From an uncultured Paracoccaceae bacterium (GTDB lineage: Bacteria; Pseudomonadota; Alphaproteobacteria; Rhodobacterales; Rhodobacteraceae), in assembly GCA_947497185.1 (NCBI GenBank), contig CANMFL010000003.1, positions 1 through 64,000 on the forward strand: a stretch of DNA of 64,000 nt. The letters are read 5' to 3'. Of the stretch, positions 61,896-64,000 are shown piece by piece. The notes under the pieces were generated by a model. That model was given only the letters and a program-made list of their open reading frames with translations, did not search any database and was not told the origin of the DNA. The position numbers and the translations under genes were made by a program. Every line of letters begins with the position of its first letter. Position 1 is the first letter of the stretch.

Positions 61896-62417
61896 ATGGA
61901 AATGACTTTACAGACAGAGCGCCTGATCTTGCGCCGTCCCGAACCCGGCGACTACGGTGCGTACCGCGCATTCATGACGTCTGATCGGTCGCACGGCACA
62001 AACGGGCCATTCACCGTCGGTGAAGCATGGCGCGCATTCGCAGCCGAACTCGGCCATTGGGAAATGATGGGTTACGGCATGTGGGCCGTCACGATTCGTG
62101 GCGACAACGATGCAGTTGCACTCGTTGGCCCTTGGACACCCGAAGATTGGCCAGAAACCGAAATTGGCTACATGGTCCTCGACCCCAAAGTCGAAGGCAC
62201 CGGAATCGCTTACGAGGCGACCAAAGCCGCCATTGCCCACGCATTCGACGCGCTGAACTGGCGCACAGCCGTCTCCTACATCGCGCCGGAAAATGTACGC
62301 TCCATCGCGTTGGCCCAGAAATTGGGCGCAAAACTCGATATCAATGCACCCGCCCCTGCGACCTACGGCGTCTGCTTGGTCTACCGCCACCCTGATCCAG
62401 AAGGGCAGCGCCTATGA
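61896..62417 (+). CDS. GNAT family N-acetyltransferase
   Basis: A 173-residue protein of the RimJ/RimL-like GNAT group. TERLILRRPEPGDYGAYRAF near 6-25 and the acetyl-CoA region GTGIAYEATKAAIAHAFD near 103-120 with VSYIAPENVRSIALAQKLGA near 128-147 are present. ATG 61896, four bases after the ffh stop, is chosen. The substrate is unknown. Confidence 0.87.
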   Translation: MEMTLQTERLILRRPEPGDYGAYRAFMTSDRSHGTNGPFTVGEAWRAFAAELGHWEMMGYGMWAVTIRGDNDAVALVGPWTPEDWPETEIGYMVLDPKVEGTGIAYEATKAAIAHAFDALNWRTAVSYIAPENVRSIALAQKLGAKLDINAPAPATYGVCLVYRHPDPEGQRL

Positions 62418-62445
62418 CACAGCAGCAGCAAACACGACACAGGCA

Positions 62446-62473
62446 GTGCACGGGTTGTGCACGCATTGTGCAC
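62446..62473. repeat. Phased triple GTGCAC motif, copy 2
   Basis: GTGCAC occurs at 62446, 62457 and 62468, an exact 11-base spacing. GGTTGTGCACGCATTGTGCA is shared almost base for base with 10094-10112 in the AraC-type gene. It lies between the GNAT stop and the chorismate mutase start. Confidence 0.6.
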
Positions 62474-62502
62474 GCAAATCACATGTCGATTTTGGGGGCC
62501 TT

Positions 62503-62799
62503 ATGACCGATACAACCACACGCGCCGCCGACATCCTCAAGGGCCACCGCGAAAGCATCGACCGGCTTGACGCTATCCTCGTTTATACGCTGGGCGAGCG
62601 ATTCAAACACACGCAGGCCGTGGGTGTTCTCAAAGCAGAACACGCCCTGCCCCCCTCCGATCCGGACCGCGAAGAAAAGCAAATCGCGCGTCTGACCAAC
62701 CTTGCAGAACGGGCCGATCTCGACCCGGAATTCGCCAAGAAATTCCTGAATTTCATTATTCAGGAAGTCATCCAACACCATAAACAACATCAATCCTAA
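62503..62799 (+). CDS. Chorismate mutase, AroQ type
   Basis: A 98-residue all-helical enzyme that turns chorismate into prephenate for Phe and Tyr synthesis. HRESIDRLDAILVYTLGERFKHTQAVGVLKAEHALPP (in helix 1 and its turn) and REEKQIARL show the conserved Arg and Lys of the AroQ active site. ATG 62503 is taken; frame upstream overlaps GNAT. rpsP follows by 26 bases. Confidence 0.9.
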   Translation: MTDTTTRAADILKGHRESIDRLDAILVYTLGERFKHTQAVGVLKAEHALPPSDPDREEKQIARLTNLAERADLDPEFAKKFLNFIIQEVIQHHKQHQS

Positions 62800-62825
62800 T
62801 AGACTGAAATCAAAGGACTAACACC

Positions 62826-63212
62826 ATGGCTATGAAAATTCGTCTCGCACGTGGCGGCTCTAAAAAGCGCCCTCACTATTCCATCGTAGCAGCTGACAGC
62901 CGCATGCCACGCGACGGTCGTTTCATCGAGAAACTCGGCACATACAACCCAATGTTGCCAAAAGATTCCGAAGACCGCGTGAAAATGGACATCGAGCGCG
63001 TGAAATACTGGTTGGGCGAAGGCGCGCAGGTTACCGACCGCGTATCCCGCATGCTCGAAGCTGCTGGTGAACTGCCGAAGAAAGACCGCGCGAACCCTAA
63101 AAAGGGCACACCAGGCAAAGCCGCTCAGGCACGTGCTGAAGAAAAAGCACAAAAAGTTGCAGACGCAGCCGAAGCCGCAGCTGCCCCAGCTGAAGAAGCC
63201 GCAGCAGAGTAA
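62826..63212 (+). CDS. rpsP: 30S ribosomal protein S16
   Basis: A 128-residue ribosomal protein. [20 protein letters not shown] opens the S16 core (1-82), with [20 protein letters not shown] following. An Ala/Glu/Lys-rich tail (about 90-128) is longer than in E. coli but usual in Rhodobacterales. It is followed by two hairpins and rimM. Confidence 0.97.
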   Translation: MAMKIRLARGGSKKRPHYSIVAADSRMPRDGRFIEKLGTYNPMLPKDSEDRVKMDIERVKYWLGEGAQVTDRVSRMLEAAGELPKKDRANPKKGTPGKAAQARAEEKAQKVADAAEAAAAPAEEAAAE

Positions 63213-63223
63213 TCTGTGCGACT

Positions 63224-63258
63224 GTCCGGGCGGCGCTACGCTGCCCGGACGCTCTTTT
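63224..63258 (+). terminator. Attenuator-like terminator between rpsP and rimM
   Basis: GTCCGGGC (63224-63231) pairs with GCCCGGAC (63243-63250), extended inward by GGC/GCT, and is followed by CTCTTTTTC. It would reduce rimM transcription relative to rpsP. A second hairpin, AAAGGCC-GATGC-GGCCTTT (63262-63280), follows just before the rimM ribosome site. Confidence 0.65.
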
Positions 63259-63299
63259 TCCAAAGGCCGATGCGGCCTTTCGCAAAGGAGTTTGATCTG

Positions 63300-63818
63300 A
63301 TGACAGACACACGTGTGATCGTAGGATCGCTTGGCGGCTCTTTCGGCGTCAAAGGCGAGGTTCGCTTGAAGTCATTTTGCGCCGATCCGGCTGCAATCGC
63401 TGACTACACCCCGCTTTATTCTGAGGATGGACGCGTCTTTACGCAGGTCGTTCTGACTGGTCAGCTCAAAAACGGCTTTTCTGCAAAAATCTCTGGCATC
63501 ACGACCAAAGAAGACGCAGACGCGATCCGCAACACGGCGCTTTACGCTGAACGCAGCGCAATGCCTCCAATTGAAGACGACGAGTTTTACTACGCTGACC
63601 TGATCGGCCTCACCGTTGTTGACACCGGCGGCACCACACTTGGCGTCGTCAAAAACGTCATCGACCATGGTGCGGGTGACCTGTTGGAAATTACGCCACC
63701 GACCTCGCCTGAAACGATTTTCCTACCATTTACCCAAGCTGCAGTGCCGACTGTGGACCTGAAATCCCGCAAAATCGTAGCTGACCCACCTGACGGACTT
63801 TTCAACACAACCGACTAA
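63300..63818 (+). CDS. rimM: Ribosome maturation factor RimM
   Basis: A 172-residue factor for 30S maturation. The N-terminal domain has VGSLGGSFGVKGEVRLKSF near 9-27 and the PRC-barrel domain has YYADLIGLTVVD near 97-108 and FLPFTQAAVPTVDL near 141-154. ATG 63300 with AAGGAG upstream is chosen; an upstream frame runs through the two hairpins. Confidence 0.94.
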   Translation: MTDTRVIVGSLGGSFGVKGEVRLKSFCADPAAIADYTPLYSEDGRVFTQVVLTGQLKNGFSAKISGITTKEDADAIRNTALYAERSAMPPIEDDEFYYADLIGLTVVDTGGTTLGVVKNVIDHGAGDLLEITPPTSPETIFLPFTQAAVPTVDLKSRKIVADPPDGLFNTTD

Positions 63819-63829
63819 GCCCATCTTTG

Positions 63830-63880
63830 CTTCTTTGACTTTTTCTAAATCCCGGGGGGTACGGGGGGGCTGGCCCCCCG
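63830..63880 (+). repeat. Dispersed intergenic repeat, family A, copy 2
   Basis: CTTCTTTGACTTTTTCTAAA then TCCCGGGGGG, followed by GGGGGGC-TG-GCCCCCC (63864-63879). It starts 11 bases past the rimM stop and is the best match to copy 1. Confidence 0.65.
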
Positions 63881-64000
63881 TTTGCGCGACGCGAATAGCG
63901 GCGCAATACCTCAAAGTTGCACAGGCCACCTTTACCAAAGCCCACGTTCAGGGTCATACTCTCCCAAAATGCGCTTAGGAAAAATCGCGGCATGGCCGAG

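Noticed and set aside
63802..63993. Short minus-strand frames over the repeat after rimM
   Set aside because: They read through family A repeat copy 2; similar peptides arise wherever the repeat occurs, so they are products of the repeat and not genes.
63969..64000. Start of trmD or another gene at the right edge
   Set aside because: An ATG opens a frame of ten codons before the window ends. trmD is expected after rimM, but the few residues do not match any TrmD start I know.

Overview
The window looks like chromosomal DNA of a Roseobacter-lineage alphaproteobacterium (Rhodobacterales/Rhodobacteraceae). Evidence for this is the split ATP synthase layout with an isolated F0 operon containing a B' subunit, the deoC plus double-domain aldehyde dehydrogenase pair, the MoxR/DUF58/DUF4159 operon, DUF1285, DUF1523, zf-CHCC and DUF5928 proteins, and the ffh/chorismate mutase/rpsP/rimM order. 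The genus cannot be fixed from sequence alone. There is no rRNA, tRNA, CRISPR array, transposase or prophage.

Region by region: 0.4-9 kb is a surface-glycan locus with neuA, neuB and neuC (synthesis and activation of a sialic-acid-type nonulosonic acid), a GT32-like and a GT2 glycosyltransferase, a YrbL-like kinase-fold protein and two tandem KdtA-type (Kdo transferase fold) genes. 9-14 kb carries rpe, an AraC regulator and the deoC/aldehyde dehydrogenase pair behind a TetR-type palindrome. 14-21.3 kb is a run of eight minus-strand genes encoding a coiled-coil protein, an AAA+ ATPase, four small or medium membrane proteins and two proteins I cannot place. This is the best candidate here for an undescribed system, probably an envelope-associated AAA+ complex. 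21.3-29.3 kb has an L,D-transpeptidase, gabD flanked on both sides by highly structured noncoding DNA, a small HNH nuclease, an ECF sigma factor translationally coupled to a YfbK-like VWA protein, a hydroxypyruvate isomerase homologue and a DUF1285 protein.

29.3-36.2 kb is a MoxR-DUF58-BatA/DUF4159-membrane protein operon. 36-42.9 kb has two small-protein genes, glcDEF (glycolate oxidase), a secreted trypsin-like protease and an Hsp20 chaperone with a sigma-32-like promoter. 42.9-55 kb holds polA, DUF2459, zf-CHCC, an orphan ABC ATPase, HIT, a GT14/DUF5928 protein opposite a sulfotransferase, adenosine kinase, nth, an Ada-like protein, an OmpA lipoprotein and an FCD-type GntR regulator. 55-57.7 kb is the F0 operon (atpI-B-E-F'-F). 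57.8-60 kb has ArsR, a DMT transporter and LysR. 60.3-63.8 kb has ffh, a GNAT acetyltransferase, chorismate mutase, rpsP and rimM.

Two families of short intergenic GC-palindromic repeats are dispersed through the window, and a helically phased triple GTGCAC motif occurs twice, 52 kb apart. All functional calls come from reading motifs and neighbourhood; no database search was run.
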